A DNA stretch of 64,000 nt, from positions 3,286,001 to 3,350,000 of the forward strand of contig NZ_AP022619.1 in assembly GCF_010731655.1 (NCBI RefSeq), read 5' to 3'. This document shows positions 44,057-52,595 of the stretch, one piece after another; the first letter of the stretch is position 1; every line of letters begins with the position of its first letter. This DNA is from Mycobacterium paraseoulense. GTDB lineage: Bacteria > Actinomycetota > Actinomycetes > Mycobacteriales > Mycobacteriaceae. A program made the position numbers and the translations under genes. Below the pieces are notes generated by a model. That model saw only the letters and a program-made list of their open reading frames with translations. It searched no databases and was not told where the DNA came from.

Positions 44057-44919
44057 CACCGCCCCAGCAGGAAGTCGAGATGCAGGCGATTGAAGGTTTT
44101 GGCGTCCTCGTACTGGGGCCAATGACCGCAGCCGGGCATCACCTCGAAGCGCGCACCGGGGATCATCGACGCGATCCGGCGGCCCTCCGTCACGTCCGCG
44201 GTGGGGTCGTCGCTGGTCCACAGCACCAGCGTCGGCGCCGTGATCGCACCGTACTCGTCCGGGCTGATGATGTTGCGCGCCCGAATCTCGGGGTCCTGCA
44301 ACGCCATGATGTCGCGCATGGCGTCGACGAACCCCGGTTGGCGATACACACGTTGGCGGCTGGCGACCAAGTCGTCGTAGTCCTTGGACTTGTCGGCCAT
44401 CAACCACTTGATCCGAGCTTGCACCGTGTCCCAGGTCGGGTCCTCGGCGGCCGCCATCGACAGGGTCACGATCCGCTTCATCACCACCGGGTCGGCCTGC
44501 GAGCCGCCCGCGGTGTTGAGGACGAGCCGGTCGACCACGTCGGGATGGTCGATCGCGGCGCGGGCGGCCACCCATCCGCCCAGCGATTCACCGCTGATGC
44601 TGGCGCGATCGACGCCGATGGTGCGCAGTACGCCCACCAGGTGCTCGACGTAGTGGCGAACTTGCAGCGGGTGGCCCGGCTTGCCGGTGTAGCCGTGGCC
44701 CAGCATGTCGATCGACCAGGTCCAGAAGTGCTCGGCGTGTGCCGCCAGGTTCCGGACGTACGCCTCGGCGTGGCCACCGGATCCATGCAGTAGCACCAGC
44801 ACCGGCGTGCCCGGGTCGCCAGCGCGGAGATAGCGGGTCCGCACTCCCCCGGCGTCCAGGTAGCCCTGCTCAAATGCGACGCCCTGGAGATCGCTCCAGA
44901 TGCTCTCGAACTCCGCCAC
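44056..44919 (-). CDS. mhpC: Meta-cleavage product hydrolase, MhpC-like
   Basis: A 287-residue alpha/beta hydrolase: [12 protein letters not shown], nucleophile Ser112 in GESLGGW, Asp in TSDDPTADV and His in GCGHWPQYE. The context directly upstream of MhpA and MhpB genes and the GESLGGW pattern fit a C-C hydrolase acting on the ring-opened product (2-hydroxy-6-oxo-dienoate type). GTG start at 44919 after GAGAGGA. First gene of the operon, divergent from IclR. Confidence 0.9.
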   Translation of the reverse strand: MAEFESIWSDLQGVAFEQGYLDAGGVRTRYLRAGDPGTPVLVLLHGSGGHAEAYVRNLAAHAEHFWTWSIDMLGHGYTGKPGHPLQVRHYVEHLVGVLRTIGVDRASISGESLGGWVAARAAIDHPDVVDRLVLNTAGGSQADPVVMKRIVTLSMAAAEDPTWDTVQARIKWLMADKSKDYDDLVASRQRVYRQPGFVDAMRDIMALQDPEIRARNIISPDEYGAITAPTLVLWTSDDPTADVTEGRRIASMIPGARFEVMPGCGHWPQYEDAKTFNRLHLDFLLGR

Positions 44920-44944
44920 GGTTCCTCTCTGGCCTTCAGATCGT

Positions 44945-44994
44945 GGAAATCGTATTCTCGTTCTTGACGTACCTTGTGTGCTAATATCGCACAC
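44945..44994. promoter_or_regulatory. Divergent mhp/IclR control region
   Basis: GTGTGC (44976-44981) and GCACAC (44989-44994) are perfect complements around 7 bases. A second overlapping copy follows (GCACAC-TA-GCGTGC, 44989-45002). This is the expected size for an IclR operator. A degenerate GAGAATA-type box (GGAAATCGTATTCTC, 44945-44959) lies on the operon side and covers a possible minus-strand -10, TACGAT. Binding by the adjacent IclR is inferred. Confidence 0.6.
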
Positions 44995-45046
44995 TAGCGT
45001 GCGTTATTAATAGAGCTTCGCTCTCGCAAGGAGGTCTGTCAAGGCT

Positions 45047-45724
45047 GTGGCAGGTTCGGCGACAGGTTCACAGACGCTGGCCCGGGGTCTGACCGCGCTG
45101 CAGATGGTGGCGGATTCCCCCAGCGGGCTTACCGTTCAACAACTGGCCGACCAGGTCGGGGTGCATCGGACCATCGCCTATCGACTGCTTTCCACGCTCG
45201 CCGAATTCCGTTTGGTGGCCAAGGGAGAGGACGGGCGCTACCGGCCGGCATCCGGGCTCGCCGTGCTGGGCGCGTCCTTCGACCGCAACGTGCGCCAAGT
45301 CAGCCTGCCGACACTGCGCGCACTGGCCGACGAGCTCGGCACCACGGTGTCATTGCTCATCGCCGAGGGCGACCAGCAGGTGGCGGTCGCGGTCATCGTG
45401 CCGAGCCATGTCGCTTACCAGCTGTCCTTTCACGAAGGAAGTCGATACCCGCTCGAACGGGGTGCCGCCGGAATCGCCTTGCTCGCAAGCATGCCCCCGC
45501 GCCCGGGCGAACGAGACTTGGTCACCCGCGCACGCGAACGCGGCTGGGTGACCACTTACGGGGAGATCGAACCGAACACCTACGGCCTCGCGGTGGCGGT
45601 GCAGCGCCATCCGCCCTCCCCACCGACTTGCATCAACCTCATCTCCCACCGGGAGGACGTGGTGATGCGCGGAAAAGACGCGGTCGTCAAAGCCGCAAAG
45701 CAGTTGTCCGAGCTGCTGAGCTGA
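45047..45724 (+). CDS. IclR family transcriptional regulator
   Basis: A 225-residue IclR protein: N-terminal winged HTH (SQTLARGLTALQMVADSPSG, then TVQQLADQVGVHRTIAYRLLSTL) and C-terminal ligand domain with RGAAGIALLAS. It is shorter than the 250-residue norm, mainly in the C-terminal effector domain. GTG start at 45047, with AAGGAGG 12 bases upstream. Divergent from the mhp-type operon and followed 14 bases later by a second KstD-like gene. It probably responds to an aromatic or cyclic acid. Confidence 0.92.
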   Translation: MAGSATGSQTLARGLTALQMVADSPSGLTVQQLADQVGVHRTIAYRLLSTLAEFRLVAKGEDGRYRPASGLAVLGASFDRNVRQVSLPTLRALADELGTTVSLLIAEGDQQVAVAVIVPSHVAYQLSFHEGSRYPLERGAAGIALLASMPPRPGERDLVTRARERGWVTTYGEIEPNTYGLAVAVQRHPPSPPTCINLISHREDVVMRGKDAVVKAAKQLSELLS

Positions 45725-45738
45725 AGGGATAACAGTCC

Positions 45739-47355
45739 ATGTCCTGGGACAATGAAGCCGATGTCGTCGTGCTCGGTAGTGGTGGGGCCGGGCTCACCGC
45801 CGCGCTCGCCGCGGCAGCCTCCGGTGCCTCGGTGGAGATCTTCGAGAAGGCGCCGACCGTCGGCGGGACGACCGCGGTGTCGGGTGGCGTCGTGTGGATC
45901 CCCGCCCATAACCGTTCTCCCGACGGGGAATTGACGCCTGCCGACGCGTTGCGATACCTGCGCGCACAGTCCCTGGGCTCGATGGACGACGAGTTGGTCG
46001 AAACCTTTGTGCACACCGGCCCGGCGATGCTCGACTTCGTCGAGGCACACAGCGGTTTGCGCTTCGAGATCGCCACCGGCTTCCCCGACTACCGCCCCGA
46101 ATTGCCGGGAGGACGACCCACCGGCGGCCGATCGCTGAGTGCCGCGCCATTCGATCTGGCCCAGTTGGGCGAATGGGCCACGCGGATCACGTCGTTCCCC
46201 GCCGACTGGTCCAACGTCGGTTTCGACGCCGAGACCAGGGCACGGCTACACGCGGCGATCGACGAACGAACCAGCCACCTGTGCGTTGCCGGCACCGCGC
46301 TGATCGCGGGACTTCTCAAGGGACTTCAGGATGCCGGCGTGACGCCGCACATCAACGCGCGCGCCGAACAACTCGTCGCCGAGGGCGGAGAAATCACCGG
46401 GGTGCGGATCTGGCTTCGGGGACGCAGCGTCAGCGTTCGCGCCCGGCACGGCGTCATCCTGGGCACCGGCGGCTTCGAGTGGGATCCCGCTCTGACGCAG
46501 GCGTTTCTGCGTGGCCCGATGCACGGCGCGGTCTCTCCGCCCACCAACACCGGGGATGGCCTGCGCATGGCGATGGCGCAGGGTGCGGATCTGGCCAACA
46601 TGGGCGAAGCCTGGTGGGTCCCGATCGTCCAAATTCCCGGCGACACCATCGAGGGCAAGCCACGCAGCCGCAGCGTAAGGCTGGAACGAACCCGGCCCAG
46701 GAGCATCATCGTCAACGCGGCCGGGCGTCGCTTCGTCAACGAGGCGTCCGACTACAACTCCATGGCCGGCGCGTTCCACTACCTCGATCCCCGCGGTGGG
46801 TACGTCAACGACCGCGGTTGGATGGTGTTCGATTCAATTCACCTGCAGCGCTATGGATTCCTGGGCATCGAGCCGGGGCAGCCCGTTCCGGACTGGTTCT
46901 GCGAGTCGGCGGACCTCGCCGAGTTGGCCGGCAAGACCGGCATCGACGCGGATGGGCTGATCCAGACCGTCGAGGACTGGAATCGCCACGTGGCCGCCGG
47001 CGCCGATCCCGACTTCGGACGTGGCTCCAGCGCCTACGACGGCTACTGGGGCGACAACACTGCGACCACCCTCGCGGGCAAGACGCTCGGCCCCATCGAC
47101 ACCGCCCCCTTCTACGCGGTGCCGCTACGCATCGGCGCGATGGGCACCAAGGGCGGCCCGCGCACCGACCGCGATGGGCGGGTGCTGCACGTGGGCGGTG
47201 AGCCGATACCAGGCCTGTTCGCCGCCGGCAACGCGATGGGCGGGGTCACCGGACGCGCCTACGGTGGCGCTGGCGGAACGCTGGGCCCCGCAATGGTTTT
47301 CGGTTATCGAGCCGGCCACGCCGCCGCTACGGGAAAGTCCGTCGACCTGAAGTAG
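45739..47355 (+). CDS. KstD-like FAD-dependent dehydrogenase
   Basis: A 538-residue flavoprotein of the same family as the one at 39734 but clearly divergent. VVLGSGGAGLTAALAAA for FAD, GGTTAVSGGVVWIPA, and at the C-terminus TGRAYGGAGGTLGPAMVFGY with the Tyr-x-Gly-Ala-Gly signature. It starts 14 bases after the IclR stop and is probably co-transcribed with it. Two KstD-like enzymes on either side of the mhp genes could act on two ring positions or two related substrates. Confidence 0.92.
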   Translation: MSWDNEADVVVLGSGGAGLTAALAAAASGASVEIFEKAPTVGGTTAVSGGVVWIPAHNRSPDGELTPADALRYLRAQSLGSMDDELVETFVHTGPAMLDFVEAHSGLRFEIATGFPDYRPELPGGRPTGGRSLSAAPFDLAQLGEWATRITSFPADWSNVGFDAETRARLHAAIDERTSHLCVAGTALIAGLLKGLQDAGVTPHINARAEQLVAEGGEITGVRIWLRGRSVSVRARHGVILGTGGFEWDPALTQAFLRGPMHGAVSPPTNTGDGLRMAMAQGADLANMGEAWWVPIVQIPGDTIEGKPRSRSVRLERTRPRSIIVNAAGRRFVNEASDYNSMAGAFHYLDPRGGYVNDRGWMVFDSIHLQRYGFLGIEPGQPVPDWFCESADLAELAGKTGIDADGLIQTVEDWNRHVAAGADPDFGRGSSAYDGYWGDNTATTLAGKTLGPIDTAPFYAVPLRIGAMGTKGGPRTDRDGRVLHVGGEPIPGLFAAGNAMGGVTGRAYGGAGGTLGPAMVFGYRAGHAAATGKSVDLK

Positions 47356-47358
47356 CAG

Positions 47359-48579
47359 TTATCTTGCGATCGGCAGCTCGACGCAGATGTGGGTGCCGAC
47401 GGGCACGTCGAGGAAGGTGAACCTTCCCCCGGCGGCTTCCACGCGGGCCCGGTGCGACGCCAATCCGATGTGTCCTTCGCCCAGTCGGCGCGCGACAGTC
47501 TGGTCGTCGAATCCCACGCCGTCGTCGGCCACATGCAATACGCACGTCTCGTCGGTGATCCCGAGCATCACCGAGGCGCTCCGGGCCCGCGAATGTTGCA
47601 CGACGTTGGACATCAATTCGCGCGCCACACCGAACACGACGGGGTCGACGGCGCTGCGAATGGGGTAGTCGATGTCGGTCTGAATCTCGATGCCCGACCG
47701 TTGGCCGGTGAAGGTGGCCAGCTGCTGGACCGCGGCCGCCAACCCGACCTGCTCGAGGACGGCCGGATGCAACTCAAACGTCGCCTGCCGCAGTCGCTCC
47801 GAGGCCGTCTGCAGACCGGTGAGCGCGCGCGCGATGCGGTCATCACCGGGTAGGGCCGCGTCCAGCTCGACGAGCTCCTGGCGTACCGCCAAGATGTCTT
47901 GCAGCGGCCCGTCGTGTATGGACTCCGAGATCCGGCGCTGCTCGACGTCGGACGCCGTCATCGTCTGAGCGAGCAATTCCTCGCGGAGGGTGCTGAGTCC
48001 GGCGACCGAGTGGGTGTGCCGCTCCTCGATGCGGACGGCCACAAACGCCGTGACACACAAGAATCCGTAGAGGAGGAACCGAAACGTGGCCTCGGTGACG
48101 CCGATCGAACCGACCATCTCCGGGTCTTCGAGCACTGCGACCGCGAAACCCGCCATCGAGAAAATCAACACCACCGCCGCCCGCCGGGACGAGATGTCGA
48201 GCCCGATCAGGATCGGGAGTGCCGTCATGATGAGCAACGGATGGAGTCCGTTGGTCGACAACACTTGGAAGACCGTCAGCATGACGACATCGATGACGGT
48301 GAACACGAACGGCTCCAGCCGGCCGACCTGGACCAGGCGGCCCCGTCCGAGCCGTAGTCGGCTCCGCGGGAAGGCAAGCGCCAGAGCACACGTCGCGACA
48401 ACCGCGTACCCGGCAATGAGCACAGTTTGCTGAGCCCACTCGGACCGGCGGGTGCCGCTGAGCATCGCAGCGATCATCAGGCCCACCACACCGAGCCGAA
48501 GGACTGACGCGATTCGATAGGAGCGCAGCTGGTGAAGCCTGCGCACCCGGCCCAGTTCTGCGTCACTGGCGACCGCCAC
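47359..48579 (-). CDS. Sensor histidine kinase, NarL/HisKA_3 type
   Basis: About 406 residues from the GTG at 48579 (425 from the ATG at 48636, which is also possible). Six hydrophobic helices fill the N-terminal half. The dimerisation/phosphoacceptor segment is RRISESIHDGPLQDIL, with His 222 (241 from the longer start), and the ATPase domain has VARELMSNVVQHSRA (N-box) and DDGVGFDDQ (G1). No extracytoplasmic sensor domain is present, so it probably senses through the membrane. The response-regulator gene is divergent 50 to 108 bases away. Confidence 0.9.
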   Translation of the reverse strand: MAVASDAELGRVRRLHQLRSYRIASVLRLGVVGLMIAAMLSGTRRSEWAQQTVLIAGYAVVATCALALAFPRSRLRLGRGRLVQVGRLEPFVFTVIDVVMLTVFQVLSTNGLHPLLIMTALPILIGLDISSRRAAVVLIFSMAGFAVAVLEDPEMVGSIGVTEATFRFLLYGFLCVTAFVAVRIEERHTHSVAGLSTLREELLAQTMTASDVEQRRISESIHDGPLQDILAVRQELVELDAALPGDDRIARALTGLQTASERLRQATFELHPAVLEQVGLAAAVQQLATFTGQRSGIEIQTDIDYPIRSAVDPVVFGVARELMSNVVQHSRARSASVMLGITDETCVLHVADDGVGFDDQTVARRLGEGHIGLASHRARVEAAGGRFTFLDVPVGTHICVELPIAR

Positions 48580-48651
48580 GCGAACACAGTACTCATCCGC
48601 GCGGGCCGCCTCACCGCAAATCACGCCTAGATGCATCAGAGTTTTCTCCGA

Positions 48652-48679
48652 TTGTCTTCGCCGCTTTGCGGGCTACACT
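48652..48679 (+). promoter_or_regulatory. Promoter of the response regulator, probably leaderless
   Basis: TTGTCT (48652-48657) and TACACT (48674-48679) are 16 bases apart. The start of transcription would be at or within a base of 48687, the A of the ATG, giving a leaderless mRNA; there is no ribosome site upstream of the ATG. Leaderless transcripts are common in mycobacteria. Confidence 0.55.
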
Positions 48680-48686
48680 CATCGCC

Positions 48687-49340
48687 ATGGCCCGCCCGGC
48701 GACGCCCGAGAAGGTGCGGGTGGTTGTTGGCGACGATCACCCGCTCTTCCGTGAGGGCGTGGTGCGTGCGCTCTCGTCGAGCGGTTCGGTGAACGTCGTC
48801 GGCGAGGCGGAGGACGGCTCGGCGGCACTTGAATTGATCAAGGAGCACCGGCCCGACGTCGCTCTGCTCGATTACCGGATGCCCGGCATGGATGGCGGGC
48901 AGGTGGCGGCGGCGGTGCGGAATCAGGGGTTGCCGACCCGCGTGCTGCTCATCTCCGCGCACGACGAGCCCGCCATCGTCTACCAGGCGCTGCAGCAGGG
49001 CGCCGCCGGGTTTGTGCTGAAGGACTCGACGCGCAGCGAGATCGTCAAGGCCGTGCTCGACTGCGCACTCGGCCGGGACGTGGTGGCGCCCGCGCTCGTG
49101 GGCGGGCTCACCGCAGAGATCCGGCACCGGGCGGAACCAACGGGTCCCGTACTGAGCGCGCGTGAACGGGAGGTGCTCAACCGGATTGCGCGTGGCCAAA
49201 GCATCCCCGTGATCGCGGCTGAGCTGTACGTGGCTCCGTCCACGGTCAAGACCCACGTACAGCGGCTGTACGAGAAGCTCGGCGTCAGCGATCGCGCGGC
49301 CGCCGTTGCCGAGGCGATGCGGCAAGGTCTGCTCAGCTAG
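48687..49340 (+). CDS. NarL/FixJ-type response regulator
   Basis: A 217-residue regulator. Receiver domain 11-130 with acidic pocket Asp16-Asp17, phosphoacceptor Asp62 (LLDYRMPGMDG) and Lys in FVLKDST. LuxR-type HTH at about 150-210 (VLSAREREVLNRIARGQSIP, then APSTVKTHVQRLYEKLG). It pairs with the divergent histidine kinase. ATG at 48687 chosen because the promoter places the transcript start there and the upstream MRATLIA segment has no support. Its 3' end overlaps the convergent E1 alpha gene by 8 bases. Confidence 0.93.
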   Translation: MARPATPEKVRVVVGDDHPLFREGVVRALSSSGSVNVVGEAEDGSAALELIKEHRPDVALLDYRMPGMDGGQVAAAVRNQGLPTRVLLISAHDEPAIVYQALQQGAAGFVLKDSTRSEIVKAVLDCALGRDVVAPALVGGLTAEIRHRAEPTGPVLSAREREVLNRIARGQSIPVIAAELYVAPSTVKTHVQRLYEKLGVSDRAAAVAEAMRQGLLS

Positions 49341-50247
49341 CGGGCGACCAGTGGTCCGGTTCGCTCACCGACGCCGGACGCTCCTCGCGCAGTTGTGCGT
49401 TCGCAAACGCCGCGGCCTCGGCCACCAGGTGGCGAGCCCGTCGCTCTACCTCGTAGAGGTGGCCGGCGTTCACGCCCGCACGGGTCAGCTGGCGGCGCGC
49501 ATAGACCAACGGATCGACCCCGGCTGGGTGGTTGGTCCGGTAGGTGACCGCCTCGACCATGGTGGGGCCGCCGCCCGCGCCGGCTCGACGCACCGCCTGG
49601 GAGACCGAGTCATACACCGCTACAACGTTTTTGCCGTCGACGGGCGCCACCGGCAATCCGTGGCGCTCGCGTGGACCCCGGCGCACACCGGACCCATCGC
49701 GGATGTTTTCGACGACGAACACCACCGGAAGGCGCCACGACAGCGCGATCGTCGCCGCCGACTTGAACTCGGGGGAGCTCACGGCGTCGTCCCCGATGAC
49801 GCACAGCGTGACCTTGCCTCCACCGGCCACCTGCTGCGCATAGGCGTCGCCGAGCGCGAACAGGATCGATTGCCGCAGTGGGTTCGAAGTGGCGAAGATC
49901 TGCTTCCATTCGGTCGCGAACGGGCTTTCCTGCACACCGCCGGCCGCAACCGGGCTGGGGGCGATCATCTCGGCGATGGCCGGGCCCAAGGGCAGGGCGC
50001 GACCAACCCGCTCAGCGTGCTCGAAATGGCGGATCGCGGTGCTCATGATGTCGCCCGGTCGCAACGCCGCGATGGTGCCGACGGCCACGGCCTCTTGGCC
50101 GAATGCGGCCACCATGGGTCCGTTGAGCAGACCGTCGATGCGCGATTCTTCCAATGCCATGTCCAGCAGGCGCAGAACCCACATCCGCCGGTACAGCTCC
50201 AGCTGTTCACCGAGGTGTGCGGCCGACCGTTCGGGTGTGCGAGCCAT
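49333..50247 (-). CDS. Orphan TPP-dependent dehydrogenase E1 alpha-like protein
   Basis: A 304-residue protein of the pyruvate/acetoin/2-oxoacid dehydrogenase E1 alpha family. LYRRMWVLRLLDMALEE and AAFGQEAVAVG are typical of the N-terminal region. The TPP motif reads GDDAVSSPEFKSA, then LPVVFVVEN; the usual start GDG is GDD, and the E1 alpha phosphorylation-loop region is short. No E1 beta, E2 or E3 gene is adjacent, so its partners are distant or it has a different role. ATG at 50247. It follows the MeaB gene by 141 bases. Confidence 0.85.
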   Translation of the reverse strand: MARTPERSAAHLGEQLELYRRMWVLRLLDMALEESRIDGLLNGPMVAAFGQEAVAVGTIAALRPGDIMSTAIRHFEHAERVGRALPLGPAIAEMIAPSPVAAGGVQESPFATEWKQIFATSNPLRQSILFALGDAYAQQVAGGGKVTLCVIGDDAVSSPEFKSAATIALSWRLPVVFVVENIRDGSGVRRGPRERHGLPVAPVDGKNVVAVYDSVSQAVRRAGAGGGPTMVEAVTYRTNHPAGVDPLVYARRQLTRAGVNAGHLYEVERRARHLVAEAAAFANAQLREERPASVSEPDHWSPAS

Positions 50248-50361
50248 GTGCCGGGTCTCCTAACTCATCGCAGATCGTGCCGTTGGGCACAAGATCAACG
50301 TAGGGAGATTGGCGCGGCCGGGCCTCCGCCGATCGGTCCGCAAACGGGATGAATCCCGGTT

Positions 50362-50375
50362 CCCCCGATCGGGGG
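50362..50375. repeat. Perfect palindrome in the MeaB-E1 alpha gap
   Basis: CCCCCGATCGGGGG is perfectly self-complementary over 14 bases. With no loop and no T-run it is a poor hairpin terminator. It lies 13 bases after the MeaB stop, so it might still affect read-through or be a protein site. Confidence 0.35.
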
Positions 50376-50388
50376 ACACGCGAAGCCG

Positions 50389-51267
50389 TTAGTCCTGCTC
50401 CCGGGGGGTCGGGGACAGCAGCCGCTCGGCCGCCGAGTAGGGGTCCCGGTCGCCGTCGACGACCGCCTCGGCGAGCCGGTCGAGGTCCGGCCGGCTGCGC
50501 AACCGCGTCTGCGCCAAGGACAGGATCTGCGCTCGGGCACGGGCTAGGCGGCGCGCACGGCTGTCGGTCCGGTGGTGGTCCTCGATGGCGGCCATCAACT
50601 CCGCGATGCCCTCGCCGCGATCGGCGATGAGGCTGATGATCGGGGCATCGGTCTCGGCCCGCAGGTCCCGTACGGTCTGCTCGGCACCGTCGCGGTCGGC
50701 CTTGTTGACGACGACGATGTCGGCGACTTCGAGCACCCCCGCCTTGGCCGCCTGGATCGCATCGCCCGCACCGGGATTGAGGATGACGACGGTGGGGTCG
50801 GCGACGGCGGCGATTTCGATCTCGGACTGCCCCACCCCCACCGTCTCCAGCAGGACGACGTGATAACCGATCGCCCCCAGCACGCGGATGGCGGCGGGGA
50901 CCGCCGCGGCCAGCCCGCCGAGGTGGCCCCTTGTCGCCACCGACCTGATCAACACGTCGGAGTCGTTGATATGCGCGGCCATTCGTATCCGGTCGCCCAA
51001 CAGCGCCCCACCGCTGAACGGCGACGACGGGTCCACCGCCAGCACCGCCACTCGGTCCCCCCGTTTCCGGTAGGCGCCGACCAGAGCGGCGATCGTAGTG
51101 GACTTGCCCGCGCCCGGCGGGCCGGTGATGCCGATGACGTCGACCGATGACGGCTCGATACTGGCCAGCACCTCGTCGCGGCGCTCGCCCTCGACCAGGG
51201 AAAGGAGCCGACCCGCCGCGCGCGGAGATCCGTCGCGCGCGCCGGCGATCAAGTCGGCGATCTCCAT
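50389..51267 (-). CDS. meaB: MeaB/ArgK-type GTPase, acyl-CoA mutase chaperone
   Basis: A 292-residue G3E GTPase. Walker A GPPGAGKS (49-56), Walker B/base motifs VVLLETVGVGQSE and VVNKADRDG are intact. MeaB loads and protects adenosylcobalamin in B12-dependent acyl-CoA mutases. The mutase subunits here are encoded 10 kb away at 60716-62718, and this gene is coupled to a thiolase gene (its ATG directly follows the thiolase TAA). It is shorter than the 330-residue norm in the N-terminus. Confidence 0.93.
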   Translation of the reverse strand: MEIADLIAGARDGSPRAAGRLLSLVEGERRDEVLASIEPSSVDVIGITGPPGAGKSTTIAALVGAYRKRGDRVAVLAVDPSSPFSGGALLGDRIRMAAHINDSDVLIRSVATRGHLGGLAAAVPAAIRVLGAIGYHVVLLETVGVGQSEIEIAAVADPTVVILNPGAGDAIQAAKAGVLEVADIVVVNKADRDGAEQTVRDLRAETDAPIISLIADRGEGIAELMAAIEDHHRTDSRARRLARARAQILSLAQTRLRSRPDLDRLAEAVVDGDRDPYSAAERLLSPTPREQD

Positions 51268-52407
51268 TTACGGTGCTGGTACCTCGATGACGGTCGCGGA
51301 CCCCATTCCGCCGCCCGCGCACATGGCCGCTACCGCGATTCCGCCGCCGTGACGGCGCAATTCGTAGACGAGGGTAACCAGCATTCTGGCACCCGTCGCC
51401 GCCACCGGGTGCCCCAACGAGCATCCGCTGCCGCTGACGTTGACCTTGTCCGGGTCGAGATCGAGCAGCTTGACGGTGGCCACGCACATCGCGGCGAAGG
51501 CCTCGTTGATCTCGAACAAGTCCACATCCGAGACCGAAAGTCCGGCGCGGGCAAGAGCTTTCGGAATCGCTTCGACAGGTGCCAGCCCGGTGATCGCGGG
51601 GTCGACCCCGACCGAGGCCCAGGACCGCACGGTCGCCAGCGGCGGCAGGCCAAGCTCGTCGCTCGCGATGGTCAGCACGGCCGCACCGTCGTTGGCGCCG
51701 CAGGCGTTGCCGGCGGTGATGGAAAAGCCCTCGATTTCGGGATGCAGCGGCTTGAGCGCGGCCAGCTTCTCCATGGTGGTGTCGCGGCGCGGGTGTTCAT
51801 CGACGGCGAACAGCCCATGCGGCGTCTCGATGGGGACGATCTCCTCTTTGAAGCGGTCTTCGTCGATCGCGGCGATGGCGTTGCGATGCGAACGCAGCGC
51901 CCACGCGTCCATCTCTTCCCGGCTCACGCCGGCTTTCACCGCGGCGTTCCAGCCCACGGTGATCGACATGTCGAGGTTCGGCGCGTCGGGACGGTCCGGA
52001 TGGGTCGGGGGGAACCAGTCGACCCATTCGCCGTCCACCTGCATCCGGGACCGGGGGGACGTGGAGGCGGAGTTCACGCCGCCGGCGATGACGAGTCGAT
52101 CCATGCCGGCGCGCACACTCGCCGCCGCGCTCTGCACCGCCGCCTGGCCGGCCGCGCAGTGGCGATTGTTGGCCAGGCCGGGCACCTGGGTCAGCCCGGC
52201 GGTGATGGCGGCGTGGCGCGCGACCACGCCGCCGCCGTACAGCCCCTCCCCCAGGATCACGTCGTCGACCTGCGCCGGGTCCAATTCCTTCGCCGCTTCC
52301 GAGACCACGTGGTTCGCGAGGTCGAAGGCGCTGGTGTCGCGCAGGGTGCCCTTCCGGGCGGTGCCGATGGGGGTGCGCAGGGCGGACACGATGACGGCTT
52401 CAGGCAC
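51268..52407 (-). CDS. Thiolase family protein
   Basis: A 379-residue thiolase: nucleophile Cys in NNRHCAAGQAAVQSA, NEAFAAMC, GCSLGHPVAATG with the active His and CAGGGMGSATV with the second Cys. The first gene of a minus-strand unit with MeaB. The promoter region contains the GAGAATA box at 52464-52478, shared with the divergent hydrolase. Probably the final thiolysis of the pathway encoded by the FadE/EchA/acyl-CoA synthetase genes at 53471-57657. Confidence 0.93.
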   Translation of the reverse strand: MPEAVIVSALRTPIGTARKGTLRDTSAFDLANHVVSEAAKELDPAQVDDVILGEGLYGGGVVARHAAITAGLTQVPGLANNRHCAAGQAAVQSAAASVRAGMDRLVIAGGVNSASTSPRSRMQVDGEWVDWFPPTHPDRPDAPNLDMSITVGWNAAVKAGVSREEMDAWALRSHRNAIAAIDEDRFKEEIVPIETPHGLFAVDEHPRRDTTMEKLAALKPLHPEIEGFSITAGNACGANDGAAVLTIASDELGLPPLATVRSWASVGVDPAITGLAPVEAIPKALARAGLSVSDVDLFEINEAFAAMCVATVKLLDLDPDKVNVSGSGCSLGHPVAATGARMLVTLVYELRRHGGGIAVAAMCAGGGMGSATVIEVPAP

Positions 52408-52463
52408 GTGGTCTTCTCCAGTTCGGCGAACGTCGCGAGGGCTCGACAGCCCCCACGGCCTAT

Positions 52464-52478
52464 GAGAACACTATTCTC
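52464..52478. promoter_or_regulatory. GAGAATA-box operator
   Basis: GAGAACACTATTCTC matches the 7+1+7 palindrome with one mismatched pair. It is followed by another inverted repeat, CTCTCA-TTC-TGAGAG (52475-52489). It lies between the divergent thiolase (52407) and alpha/beta hydrolase (52596) genes. Confidence 0.62.
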
Positions 52479-52595
52479 TCATTCTGAGAGTCAGCGTTGC
52501 AAGGAGACTTGAGCTCGCGAACTGACGCAGAATCGCAGACACCGGCGTATACGGTACGACTCTGCTTGGCAAGCAACCCAGGAGGCATCCTCGGC

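Noticed and set aside
50362..50375. CCCCCGATCGGGGG as a rho-independent terminator
   Set aside because: There is no loop and no T-run; a perfect palindrome without a loop is a poor hairpin.
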